DNA of 64,000 bases. Source: Lycorma delicatula. Taxonomy: Eukaryota; Arthropoda; Insecta; Hemiptera; Fulgoridae. Position 1 is the stretch's first letter, and each line of letters starts with the position of its first letter. Shown here piece by piece: positions 45,772-58,791 of this stretch. The stretch covers positions 54,473,459-54,537,458 of the forward strand of contig NC_134456.1 in NCBI RefSeq assembly GCF_047948215.1, given 5' to 3'. Under the pieces are notes generated by a model. The model saw only the letters and a list, made by a program, of their open reading frames with translations, made no database searches and had not been told where the DNA came from. Position numbers and translations under genes: made by a program.

Positions 45772-48700
45772 CTAAAGAAACAGAAGTAAACACAAAAAAT
45801 ATTAATTTAACAAAGAATATTTTGTCTTTGTTTTTATATAGAAATAATCTTTTCTTATATTACTTATTCACAGAGAGATTCATAAAACTAAGTCCATTTA
45901 ACTCTACCCATATATTAGGGATCTGGATAAATATTTGCTGGTTCAGTAAAATGTCCACTTGAAAATTCCTTGTGCCATGATTTTGTGAATGAACAAATAT
46001 TTTAACAAACTCCTAACAAATTCTTAGGTGACTCATCAATAACTTGAGAAAAGCAGCATACACTTAACTGGTAAATGCAATCGCTGATCAATACACTAAT
46101 CTTGCATAAAAATACTCTGATTTTCTGTAAGATTGAAGAGATAACAAAATCCCATTATTTAGAACCAGCAGCTTTAATGTGCTCCTATGGGTTGGTTTTC
46201 TTGTGTATTCTATTATTTTAATTGGAGAACATCTCGTTCTTGGTATGACACTTTTTATCAATACTTATCCTTTTTATCTTCCTTCCCGATTAAATTCTGA
46301 TTCTGTAGTTTTGGTTAAACACTTAATACAACATTACACAGAAGGAAATCTTTAAAAGCGCAATGTATTAGTTAATGCAAGAATAGACCTATCTAGTTGG
46401 GGACTGCCCCAAGGGTTCCTGCCTAGCAACTAGACAAAAATTCAAATAGTGACAAAGTGGCTCACCATGTAATGATATGTCTTTTAATCGCTCCAAATAT
46501 GGGCAAAATCTTTAGACTTCATTGTTTATTAATTATATATTATAATATTTTTTCTATTAAATAATTTGTAAATAATATGAGATGCAAGATTCGGTTTATA
46601 ATGCTACAGATCTTTGAAGTATTGCACAAAAAACCTCAGGATGTAATTAATATTATGAACACAAAACTGCAAAAGTGGATTTATTAATTTAATTAGAGAA
46701 AAATCTTCTGAAAGCTAACTTGAATAATTATTATTTCATAGTAAATCAAGATATTTATAATAAATTACTATAAGAGCATAATTATTAAAATAAGATTAAA
46801 AGTGAATAAGCTGCAAACACATAATATTACCTTAACTAGATAATAAAAGCCTCCAGGGTTAGGCTAAAAACCGGTTTATATGAACTGTGCAAATGTGTAC
46901 GTGGTCAAAACCACACATAGATATCATGCACACACGCATGCACTATCAGCTGGCTAGAATTATAAGGAATAAAACAGCTGAGATATGACCTGAATCATCA
47001 CACATGCATACAAAACCACAACGATTGGTGTGCAAAAAAAATAGAGAAGGAACGATGGCAAAGACAGTAAAACTGGCTATCTGTACAAATATGATGTCAT
47101 GCAGAGTACGAAGACAAAGATAGACATACTCGGTATCATGAAAGGAAAAACAAAGAGGAGAACACTGTAATACACCTAGCTCAACTATTAAAAAGAGAAA
47201 AAAACAGCTTTTTTTTCTTTAATTCATCCTATGTAATTGCACAACCGGTTTGTCCTTCTCTCAACTTCCAGTTCCCCTCCCCTAAAACAACACAAACACA
47301 CCCATCAAGTATTGTCTTTTTTTATTTCTATCTGTTCATCGCTCTACCTTTATTTTTTTTTTATACTCATAACTCTCTCCAGTTATCAACTTCATTACAA
47401 CTACCTAAAAACGAAATAAAAACGCTCATATAACGATAATAAATTCAGCTAAAGTTAAAAAAATTGTCCAAAATACTAAAATACGATTATAAAAATAGTA
47501 AGCTTTAAAAGTAAATAACGAACGTATTGAAAATGTAAATTTAACAACACATTACTCTAATTCTTCGTCTTCTTCTTCTTACTATTATTGTATTATTGTT
47601 GGATGAAGCAAATCGGTCCATCTATTTGTCCAGAAGTAACACAATACGACCCGGAATTTATTTTAAAGCAACTATAAGAATGAATACAAATCTAATTTAT
47701 AATCCGGAAGGAAAATCGCAATCAAAGTTCCATAAAATATTTTGCATTAAATCTATTCAGATTCTGTTAGCCTTAAACCTTGACCCCTCAACTCCATGGA
47801 ATTCATAAACAAAATTAATCCAAATTGTGTAAATAAAAATTTAAAAAAAATTCGCGCAAGATAGGGAAAACCCCAATTGATTGGTAAAACCCTTTTTTGT
47901 GAAAGTTATATACTCGTAGAATATTATATGCTGTAATTTATCTAACATTTATTTGCTAAAATACATCCTGAACATAAATATAAGTTTTGCCAAAAGTATC
48001 AGCAGACACTATTGAGGATTTCATCTAATTGTTATTGCTAGACAAAAATAAGTTTCATTCTTTTCGTTAAAGCAGGTTACGCGTCATATATGATATATTC
48101 TACTAACAGTAGAATAAACACAAATAGAGATTAACAAAAATTGAAATAAGCAAAGAAGCCATTGAAAGGAAAAGCCCATTTGGCTTACCTTTCTTTATAA
48201 CTTTTGCTTATCTTTAATTATAAATAAATCGATAGAACTCGCTGGGAAAAATTACTTCATTAACCCATGAAAAATCACTTATTTATCCTGTTTATATAAA
48301 TCAAATACTAAAATAAACTATTCTTTATTTTCTAAATTTCAATTGCAGCTACCATTACCTATTGACACCCTCAAAATAGGAGTACAAGAAAATGACTCGG
48401 CAAAAAATACAATATGTACAATGCTTAAGCGTTAATGTTCATCAATCAAATATGGGAATTACGTGTTGCTGTCCATCCTGTAATTTTCAATAAAAATAAT
48501 AATTAAGATCTGCCTAACGGTTCTTAATTTTAAGCGATCATCGGTACACACATGAATTTTGATTTATATTAAGAAGAAATTAATATTAAACATTTAAAAA
48601 CAATAATTAAATTTCCACCAAATTACAAGCGAAAACGTAGTTTTTCATTTTGCTCGCTGAAGGTAGATTTTAGCAAATCATTTCAAAATAAAAGTTTTTA

Positions 48701-49437
48701 AACAACTTTTGAAAAAAAAATTATTTTAGACAGTAGTTCTTCCCCTAGGTGACACTATTTTATTTTACTTGCTTAGGTGGCATTTCAACAGAAAAATATA
48801 TTTAATTGCATAAGTCGGAAATATCTGAACGCAAAACTTTACTAGCACATTTTTTAATGATTGTCACAGATCGATGAGTATAATTATACCAGTTAAATTT
48901 TAACGGTACTGGTTTTAAGTTTATATAATTCTCTCAAAACCTTTCCCTCCCTTTGTTTCTATCTCTCTTTCTGCGAGGGGGCGCAACAGAAATAATTTAT
49001 TCACAATTTTTAACACTTGAATAACAGACATGGGAGAACTACGACATACATAATTCAGGATAGCAGGAATGTATTTCGAACACAATCATACTTTTTTACG
49101 GCGATGTTTAATATGCACCATTGCCGAACTATTGAAATGTAAACAACTTATTTTAAAAATTCAGTGATATTTTACTTTTATTTATTAATTATGTTATATT
49201 ACATGAGAAAAAACACCCTCTACGGTTCTTTAGTGTATGGGTTGGAAGATACCATCATATCGTCTAATACATTTTCTCGTTAGAGGAAAAACATTTTTTT
49301 TTATTTTGAAATAAACTTTTTCGAAAAAAGTACGGTATTACTTTCGGTTGCACGGTGGGATTAGGGAGGAAAATGAATTTTCTTTACGTTTTGAGGTATG
49401 AGGAGTACGAAAATATCAGTTAAAATGTAATCTCCTT
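45772..49437. other. AT-rich DNA upstream of the last identified GRB exon, probably intron
   Basis: No further GRB exon was recognised on the minus strand. A short palindrome, TCTAGTTG...CAACTAGA, sits near 46400-46434, and a hairpin-like GTACGTGGT...ACCACACAT near 46898-46917. No supported gene. Confidence 0.45.
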
Positions 49438-49615
49438 ATACAGGATTCAGGATGAGCAACATAAAATCGAACCCATAATGAAACCGATACCCAATACTAT
49501 TTATGAAAGACTTAACAACTAGCGCTACTAGTGGATATATATGTTACTATTAATTGTTGCTGCCGCTTGTCAAGTGGTTACATCAGTGCAGAATACGTTT
49601 TGTTGCAGTGCAGTA

Positions 49616-49943
49616 GTGTTTGTATAACTCACAGAGTTTACTGGTGAACGCGTCTTCCCAAATCAGCTGATTTGGAATTCGAGTCCAGCGTTCAATACCT
49701 AGTAAAGGCTTTTATACAGACTTTTATACAGATTTGAATATTAGATCGTGGATACCGGTGTTTTTGATGATTGGATTTCAGTTAACCACACATCTCAGAA
49801 ATGGTCGAACTGAGACTGTACAAGACTATACTTCATTTACACTCCTACATATCATCCTCATTCATCCTCTGAAGTAATACCTAAACGGTAATTCCTGGAA
49901 GCTAAACAGGAAAAAGAAAAAAAAGAATGTTGTGTTTGTGTAA
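49616..49943 (+). mobile_element. tRNA-derived SINE (family A) nested in the mariner-like element
   Basis: GTGTTTGTATAA at 49616-49627 and GTGTTTGTGTAA at 49932-49943 are a near-perfect duplication around the SINE. The head TGGTGAACGCGTCTTCCCAA, body GATCGTGGATACCGGTG, TTAACCACACATCTCAGAAA and tail GGAAGCTAAACAGGAAAAAG match the 37.7-kb copy. The extreme 5' end with most of the A box is degenerate. Confidence 0.8.
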
Positions 49944-50414
49944 AATTTCTATTCAATCCAGGAAAGGATAGCTATAGTTGAGGCATATATTCATTCTGGA
50001 CCGTTTGAAGAATCACGTCAAGTATTCGTAGAAAAATTTCCGAATGCTTGTATCCCAGCAAAGAGTAGCATACACAATTTAGTTAAATAATGGCATACAA
50101 CAGATATGGTTTCAAATGCAAAACAAAATAGGCAGCCTTCCGTTAGCACTAGACAGGCCACTGTCGATACTGAAAGGAGAATTACTGCCAGTCCAAAATA
50201 ATCACTACGCAAGTAATCCGAACAATCTGGTTGGTATTAAATACAAAACTTGTAAACGCAATTAACAGATAATGAAAAAGAATAAAATTTCTTCTAACAA
50301 GACGAAGCAACGTGTCACATCAAATGTTTCACTGAATCGCGTTCATGCAGCTTTCACAAATGAACGAGCTGTGAGCAGAGGACGGTAGTCTCCACGTTCC
50401 CCAAAGTTGTCTGC

Positions 50415-50618
50415 TTGCGATTTTTTCCTTTGAGGCTACTAAAAGGAGAGAGTTTATGCATTTTTAATCCCCACAATATTAATGAACTGAAGGTGAACAT
50501 TCAACGAGAAATCAACGTAATTGACAACAACGTTTTGCATCAGACGACTCTCAATATGATCAGTCGAGCACAAACGTGCATCGATGCCCAGGGTGGTCAT
50601 TTTGAATATCTATTGTAA
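50415..50618 (+). pseudogene. C-terminal end of mariner-like transposase
   Basis: About 67 codons, FNPHNINELKVNIQREINVI, then QTTLNMISRAQTCIDAQGGH, ending FEYLL and a stop. This is the conserved C-terminus of this transposase type ('...NPHNLNELK..I..EI..I...VL......N...R...CI...GGHFE'). It is not a functional gene because the centre of the transposase is deleted upstream. Confidence 0.82.
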
Positions 50619-50773
50619 CAATAAGGTAAATAAATGCAACATTTAAATTACGTTTTACATTTTTCTTATTTAATTTATCCGTGTCATTCATAAAATCTCA
50701 TTCCAACATAACCTACAGATTCTGCAGCGGTTACACGTTATGGGTTCTGTTTTATGTTGCTCATCCTGTATAT

Positions 50774-51543
50774 ATATGCTTATGTATAAAAATTATGGCT
50801 CGAAAATCTTCAAAACCACCATATCAATTTAACTGAAATTGCTCATGTGAAAATTTTATGAAGAGTTATTTTCAAGTACGCTCAATATATGGTCGAAAGA
50901 AATTTGAGGTTATGTTGATTGTGTAATTGTGTTTTTCATACGCGCTTATGCACATAAGAAACTGGTGGTGAGCGAGTTGAAACTAGATGCTTATATGTTG
51001 GGTCCTGGTTAATCGAACGTAGGAAGTGCGTTTTTGAGTGCGAAATAACGAGGGCGTGGAAACTAAAAATGGATCTTCTTGCGCGCAGGAGTTTTTTACT
51101 TTTTAATTTTTGCAACTCTATCACATGACAAATTTTTAGTACAGCTTTGGAATAAAAAATAAGTAAAAACTTCAATCGTCAAAATGTTTCATAAAACGTA
51201 AATACATTCAAATTCGTTGATCAAAATCCGTTTCACTATTGTTCACAGTAAGTCATGCGTAAAAGAATACTTTAACGTGGCAAATGCGAATTGATGAAAG
51301 GGTTAAAAGCGGCAAAACTTTGAGAGGAGAGTAGTGGTATAAAATGTGTTTTATTGCTTACTTTATCAAATAATCATTGTCCATAAGTTCGTGATTTTAT
51401 TGGGTTTCCACAGATTTAACTTAACCTTTTCAAAAATCTGGCCATCTCAAACACAAAATATATTTTACTCCCTAATACACGCTGACTTAATCCCCAGTCT
51501 TGTTAAAGCAAATTCTTTTCAACCCCTTCAATAAAAATAAAAC
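50774..51543. other. Intervening DNA, nothing recognised
   Basis: No supported gene or repeat. Confidence 0.45.
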
Positions 51544-52024
51544 GGTACTTACGTATTAACGCCACCGCAGCTACAGCTTTATTTAAAAACAAAATAGTCA
51601 ATCGAATTTCGGTGGAAAATGGGCCGATATAGAGTTTAACATAAATAAATAAATAAATATTTATTTTATAAATATAATTTAACCGAACTTAACCTACGCT
51701 CGCTAACCTTGACTAATTAACACCGTAATTTTTTTGAGTATTTATTTAATAAATTCAGTAATTATTGCAATTTGATTATTTAAATAATAAATAATAAAAA
51801 TTACGGTGTTAATTAGTCAAGGTTAGCGAGCGTTGGTTAAGTTTGGTTAAAATAATTTAATGGTTATTTATTTTATAAAAAAAAATAACCATTATAAATA
51901 TAAATTTATAAAATAAATAACCATTTATATTATGTTTTGAATCTGTTTCGGCCCATTTTCCACCGAAATCCGATTGACTTTGTTTTTAAAGCTGTAGCTG
52001 CGGTGGCGTTAATACGTAAGTACC
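51544..52024. mobile_element. Foldback element (long terminal inverted repeats, no coding capacity)
   Basis: The 481-bp unit begins GGTACTTACGTATTAACGCC and ends with its exact reverse complement at 52005-52024. The arms extend inward about 170-220 bp each, with islands of strong match (CACCGCAGCTACAGCTTTA, GGTGGAAAATGGGCCGA, CGCTCGCTAACCTTGACTAA) and AT-rich indels between. Only about 60-70 bp form the central spacer. The right arm has its own small palindrome of ATGGTTATTTATTTTATAAA units. No transposase is encoded. It is a foldback or large MITE of an unidentified family. Confidence 0.85.
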
Positions 52025-53031
52025 AAAAAAAACTTTTCAATCACCGAGTAGCAGTCTATTTGTCGTTAATATGCTTAAACACATAACCAACAACTTTTAT
52101 GTTTTTCATGAAACCATTTCTTCATAAAAAATAATTACTTTAAATTTACAGGTTTTACAGCAGCCATTTCATAAGTAAATGTTTAATCAGATCAAACAGA
52201 AGGATTTAAAACAGATAATATCTAACTAGATATTAACACCAAGTTACTGTCCTACACTCGGTAATTATTTGCCATTACTCGCACATTTTATTCAGTGGAC
52301 AAAGAGAGCAAGTGCAATAGAAAGAGTGACAAAGATCGAGGAGGGCAAAATTGTGAATTTGTAGGTTATATTGTAAACTCGTTTTATTTCATGTTTATTC
52401 ATCCAGAATTAAGTAATGGATGTAGTAGCAACAACAATATATATATTTTTTTAAATAACAGATTTTAGTTAAAATTAATGACCACTTAATTAATGGCTAT
52501 GATATAGCGGCATTATAATTTGTATGCTGTTACTTATATGACCTATTCAAACGGAAGCTTTTTTTGTTTTATTCTGATAATTAGTATAAATTATAAATAT
52601 ATTCTGATAATTAGTGTTGCTTTAAATTCAATTCAATTCAATAATGTATTTTGAAAATTAAAATAAATAAAAATTTCGGTTTTTTTATTTTTTTTAATTA
52701 GATTGACTATTTTACAGTTTTATCCCGGAAAATACTGATGAGTTTAGATCATTTTATAAATCTAACTGAATAATATTCCATTATCTACGGTTATTGCATA
52801 ATTAAAATGAAGTGCGCACGCGCGCGCACATATACACATACAGAGGGAGAGAATATACATAGATAAGGAATTTGAATTAATTCTTAAATACAGAAAGAAA
52901 CATATTATTTTTGTTGTTACACCAAATGTCTCATTCATTCTCGAGCCAGTAACTTTTGTAAACATCTTAAGTAAAAGCAGCAAAAGTTAGAATTAATTTT
53001 TCTACAGTTGTAGGGCTAAATATCATATGCG

Positions 53032-53063
53032 GGTCAGTGAAGAAGACAACGGAAAATCACGTC
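53032..53063 (+). repeat. Copy of a short interspersed motif
   Basis: GGTCAGTGAAGAAGACAACG followed by GAAAATCACGTC. A diverged copy, GGCCCAGTGAAAAACGCGAC followed by GGGAAATCACGTT, lies at 54531-54563. These may be the cores of two otherwise decayed SINE-like repeats. Confidence 0.4.
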
Positions 53064-55352
53064 GTTCCTCACTTTCACCGGTAAGCCAGAACGGAAAGTT
53101 TATCATTCACAGCGAACGGCTATCTACATTTTATAGAGCGACTAGTGTCTTATGCCATATTACCTAAAAACGTTGTGGCTGGGAAAACTATTTATCTTTT
53201 AAAGCGGGATAGACCAACACATCAAAATTATTGTTAATTATTTTACAACGTAGAGAACAATAGTATTTTAAAATAAAAGGACATGTATGATTACTAATGT
53301 TTTTAATTTAATAACCTTGAACGGTTAGTATTATAACACATAGCAAGAATGGTAAATTTAAAGTCTTCACGCAAAAATTGTATTTTTACAACATAAATAA
53401 TAAAACTAATTTGTCAAAGACTACGAATACTTCAAAGACTTACTTAAAATTTCTTTAAGAGCACGTTGTTAATTTAAGATACATCATTCCGCTCCTTAGT
53501 CGTACATACCATCTTATCTCTTCATGTTCTTTTACATCAATTTACACCTTATTGTTAACTAATATTGTTTTTTTACTCAAGTATAGATTAATTTTCTTTT
53601 TAATTTTATCCTAATTTTTTATTTCATTTCTGTTATTATATTCAACACAGATATTATACATTTTTAATAAGTGATGTTAGAGAAGAATATGGGAAATGAG
53701 GTGGGTCGATAAAAGTATTAAATTAAAAGATTTTAAAATGAATCGGAGAAAAGGAAGTTAACGGTACAATCTTGTAAAGTAAACAAGGCAAGCAAGGAAA
53801 TACAGTATTGCTATACTTATTTGATGCTAGAGTGAGATGTAGAGAGGCTAAAAAAGGGAACCAACGATTAGTAGAATATAGGTAAAAATATTAAGAAAGA
53901 TTAACAACAAAAGAGAAGAAATGTAGTAGAACGCCAAATAATCCTTCAAACGACTGATGAAAGAACGAAAAATCTGTAGAGATATTTCACTTAGAAATTC
54001 ATTAATAAATAAATAGCAGAAGATGAAGGATTTCAATAGTCAAAAAATGAAAATATTTCACAAAATTAAAACGTTTACTAATACGTTAAAAAGTCTTGTC
54101 GGCATTTATTATTGCTACTGCTAACGAAAGAAAAAACAGGAGACATTTTTCTGATTTTCGAAGGTTGAAAATCACAAGCAAGATCAAGATGGAAGAAATA
54201 GTATACCCAACGTGTAAATTAAAAATTTATTGACAAGGTATTGAGTTTTTTTTCAGAAATATTATTACGCGGTTAAATGTAGTAACTGCGCTGATAAAAT
54301 ACACGGGACAACACGACAAAAATTATAAAAATGTATGCAGCTTTAACTAAAGAAAACAAAAACGAAACTCTTACTACTTTCCTCGATTTGAGACGGTGCA
54401 TTTATTTATCATTGTTACACATAGAACCCTTGGACGCATTACAAATACTTATTTTAATGAAAAATTACGGAAGATTTTGAGTTATTTTAAATATAAAGCG
54501 TATTCTTTCTTCAAAACAAACAGTACATTAGGCCCAGTGAAAAACGCGACGGGAAATCACGTTTCAAAGTCTAACTTTCTTAGGCTTTTTAAGCCTAGAA
54601 TAGGATAGCCTAACTTGTTTTTTGAACTAGCGATTCCATTTTCCTCAATTTTTTATAGTACCTAACACGTACACAATTATTTATATATCTTCAATAGAAT
54701 TTCTTAAATAGATTGAAATTCATTATTAATAATATTGAAAGTTAAAAATTCTATTAAAAAACTAAAATCTATCGATTGCGTTAACTTATATCGACAAGCT
54801 TTAAAAACAGTGGTTTCAAACCGAATTTTTTTTCTGTACCAAGTTGAACACTTCGTTGAAGAAATCAATCCGTGGTCTAATCGCTGTGTTTGAGGCGTAA
54901 CAATAGACCGTAAATATCATGCACTGTAATATAAATTCGTTTGGGCGAGGGTACATTTTCTACAAGTAGCCTGACTTTTAAAGTTTCGATTACGCGGTTA
55001 AATTTCTTAAAAGAAACGAAACATTTTTTCTTTCCAGATTAAAATTAACTTAATTTGGGAGTCTTGATGCATTTAGACGACCGGTTAAGATCGCCCGTCA
55101 TTCTCTACTACACTTATTCATCGTTGCTTGGCGTTTATATTTTAAAAAATGCTTAACTTCGTGGGCATAACAAATTCTAACTACGATATTCAACAAATAA
55201 TGACATCTCCAAATATAAAAAACAGTTTTACTTTTTACAACTACGATCTTATATACAAAATGACTTCTAAAAATAAATATTTTTTTCATTTACTGCTTAA
55301 AAGTTTTCTTTTTTTTGTTCTACATTAAAGGCTTTTCTAACGAAGTTCGCTG

Positions 55353-55460
55353 CTTCGTCAGAACGTATGAATACGTTCATACGTTAAAACACTTTACGCA
55401 TTTTTAAAATAAAGAGATATGTTTACCGGCTAAAACTTTTATATTCATACATTCTGACGA
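55353..55460. repeat. Short inverted repeat
   Basis: TTCGTCAGAACGTATGAAT (55353-55372 region) is nearly the reverse complement of ATTCATACATTCTGACGAA (55442-55460). A small perfect palindrome, ACGTATGAA/TTCATACGT, sits inside the left part. Possibly the ends of a very short MITE. Confidence 0.45.
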
Positions 55461-58400
55461 AACAAAAATCTAACAGCGCTTGATGCAGAAAAGATAGAAA
55501 ACAAGTTAAACAATAAGAAAATATAATTTTATCCTTACAGAAAAAAAGGCGAAGGAAATTGATACTTATGAAAACTAAATGCTCTACAATGGATTATTAA
55601 CATTTTATTCAATAAACAATTATCATCCGGCTAAATGACACGTAACTTATTACAAATGTTAGTTATAAGATTACAAGCTTTATCTAACAAAATACACAGT
55701 TAATTTTTGATACAATTAATCAACCAGCATTCCTTTTACGAAATTCACTAATGATGAGTATTATATTTCTTAACATTATTACTACAATTTATAAGTAGGC
55801 TAGGTATATAGATATAAATTATCACTGACATGGATACCATTTTTTTTTTATTTCGGTTTGCGTATGTGTCAGTTATTTTTTCTTTTTAATATTAAAGTTA
55901 TTTTTAATAATTTTAACCCTTTCCCCTCCAACATAAAAACTAGATTTCATCAATTTCTTTCCATAACTATATAGATTTAAACATTCTTTATCATTTAATC
56001 ACTTAGTTTGATGCAATTTTTCATTTTTTTCTATTTTACATGCATATTTTAATAGAAACAGAATTGCTACGTCCTACATCTCCCTTTACTTGCTTACGTA
56101 TTTTAAACATCATATAGTTTCAACTTTAATAACTTTAACTAACCCTACGTACCAGTTAGAAAAAACAGAAGAATTTATTGAATTTATCTCTTTTTCTTTA
56201 ATTCATCTTAAAATTTATTTATATATATTATTAATATTCTTTGAAATGTATTATTAATCCATTAATAATTTTAACATTCTTCTACAATGACGCACTTCAA
56301 AAGCCTATATTACTTATTTTATTCGTTTAAATTTGAAAATACTGCTTAAATATAAAAATAAAAAAAGAACTACAATATTAAATTCAAATATTTTGTTAAA
56401 AAGTTTGAAGTTCATTTTAAAAAAATGTACGTAGATATCATTACCGATACCAATTAATGGATGAGTTTATCATCCATTAATACATATAAACGGTTAGAAA
56501 AGTTTATGTAACTTTTTTCTTTACTTCAACGCGAAATAAAAAATCGACAGAAAACATTATACCTTGCTATTCTTTAATACCATTCTAAAAATTCTTCATC
56601 AAGGTACTAATAACATCTTTTTCCTTTCAGCCATTCTTATTATCTCTCTGTTCGCTGCTACAGTCCGTCAAATAGTTTTAAAAATGTCTTTCGATCTCTA
56701 TAAATCTACGTTTGACGACAACGAGTTTAATTTCGGGAAAAAGGCTATCGTTCCTGTTGCTTATCTATTTTAATGTATTTCCTTTCATCGTTTATTCTTT
56801 TTTGTTTGAATATCGAAATTACAAAATACTTTCCAGGTACATTTCCTTATTCTATGTTAATATAAAATACACCGTTACACGCTCCTTTCTGTCACACTTC
56901 TTACCTTTGTTTTTCTCTCACTTGTTTTCAAATTAAATTTATTTCCTATCGATGAATCCACACCGTTCAAACTGACGTTTATTTGCGTTATTAGAAAGTT
57001 GAAATTTAGCAAACAGTTGATATTAATCTAAGTAACTAAAGCGGAAATAAACTTCCGAAATTATTTTTTTTTTTTGCAGTAAAACAATCGCATAAAGTAT
57101 ATTTATCCGAGTTCAAGAAATAAAATTAATTTATAATATGATTAAATTAATCGCTGTTGGAAGTGAAAACGTCTTCCTTTACGGCACAATGTATGCAGAA
57201 AACGAACATAATTCACTATTAAAAGTTTTCCTTATTACCCTTTAATAATTACTTTATATAATTCTCATAGACTCGATTCACAATTTAAATTATGCTTCTC
57301 AAGATATTCAAAATACGATGGACAAAGTATAATAACAACAGTAAAAAAATAATTTCTTCTCGTTTCAACCGAGATAAATGTCACGGTCGCTTTAGGTAAA
57401 TTATCAAAATATGAAGTAAGGCATTAACAAGCTTTACTGTACTTAAAAATTTAATTATTTTGACAAAAGAAAAAAATCTTGGTTCTGAAAATAATTTACC
57501 GATCCAAAAAAAAATCAAATCTATATTGAAAAGATGATTTCAAGATAATGTACTCTAAAAAAGATAATAGGCATTCTCTCTTGGCGTATATGTAACGACG
57601 ATCTTAAAAGTTTACGTAAAATTTGTATTGTATAATTAGAAAGATAAACGAACAAACTACATTAAGAAAAAATTATATTCATAATCACTAACTTGACCTC
57701 ATATTTTACCGGTAGCAATCGGGTATGCAAGGGCAATCCGACGCTACCTATGTCGTCGTAATAGCAGTAGTATACATTAAAAAGAAATACATTTTATAGA
57801 AGTGGCAACATAGAAGTAAACTGGCAACCTTCCAGAGTTCTTCCCCAATACTTTTGTTCTTGACATCAAACACGTTCTTATAAACATAATCTATGTACAT
57901 CGTAAATCGTAAATTAATCATAATAAACTGACCGTAACTAAACGTATCATTTATTCATTAAATTTTTGACACGTAACATTTGATAATGTGAAGTAGAACT
58001 GAACGTTAAAAATTTAAACAAAATTTGAAGTACAACAAAATTAAAGACCAGGAAAATACAAACTACATAACAGAAAACTATTATCCAAGGACGTAATCTA
58101 CTTCACTTGCATTTTTATTAGCGCAAAGAAACAGGAATAAAAACAAAGAAAACATTTTATTCTGAAGTCAGGATACAAATATAAGTACAAACCTTAAAAA
58201 TCCCTAAAGATACATGGTTTCTTAAGGCGGAGACTATTTACGAGTTAAAAGTAAAAATATTAAATGGGTTAATAATTTACTAAAAAGAAAAAATTGAAAA
58301 TAAAACATTAATTTATGAAGTGTTTGAAGTAAAATAATAAGACCTTAAGTAATAATGTAAAAGAATAGAATTTTATATACTAAAATATACAAAAATTATA

Positions 58401-58774
58401 TATACTAATATATAAACGATTAACGAATCAAATAAGATATATTACAAAGAAAAAAAATTGAATGAATTTAAAAAAATGTAATCTATTAAAAAAAAAGAAT
58501 AATCTAAAAATTCTGTGATACGGATCGGGATGAACGGACATACAATTTCGTTGGAGATTTCCATTCGGAAAATAGTTTACGGTGAGCGAAGGTTTTCTTT
58601 GAGATAGTTTGAACCTGTTCTCGAGTAGCTTTTTATATAGGAGGAAAACAAATTTGTTACGGTGTAATTTGAGCGATTCGACACAAATTAGTTGAACGGC
58701 AATATGAAATTCTCTTCCTGTAATAGAGACCGAGCTCTTAAGAAATTACGGATAGTTATGTACCCGATAGGTAT

Positions 58775-58791
58775 CCACCCGTTTCGGGTGG
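58775..58791. other. GC-rich stem-loop
   Basis: CCACCCG-TTT-CGGGTGG, a perfect 7-bp stem followed by GTTTTTG, in very AT-rich DNA. Function unknown. Confidence 0.5.

Larger units (their letters stand above)
49438..50773 (+). mobile_element. Internally deleted Tc1/mariner-superfamily element with inverted ends
   Basis: Left end 49438-49480 and right end 50736-50773 are inverted copies built on CAGGATGAGCAACATAAAA and GAACCCATAA. Inside, a 5' piece of transposase (about 49960-50200) reads ERIAIVEAYIHSGPFEESRQ and IPAKSSIHNLVK, a helix-turn-helix. A 3' piece (about 50300-50618) reads TSNVSLNRVHAAFTNERAVS, LSACDFF with the last catalytic Asp, and IDAQGGHFEYLL with its natural stop. The central part with the first catalytic Asp is missing, so the copy is non-autonomous. 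A SINE (49627-49931) interrupts its 5' region. Confidence 0.85.
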
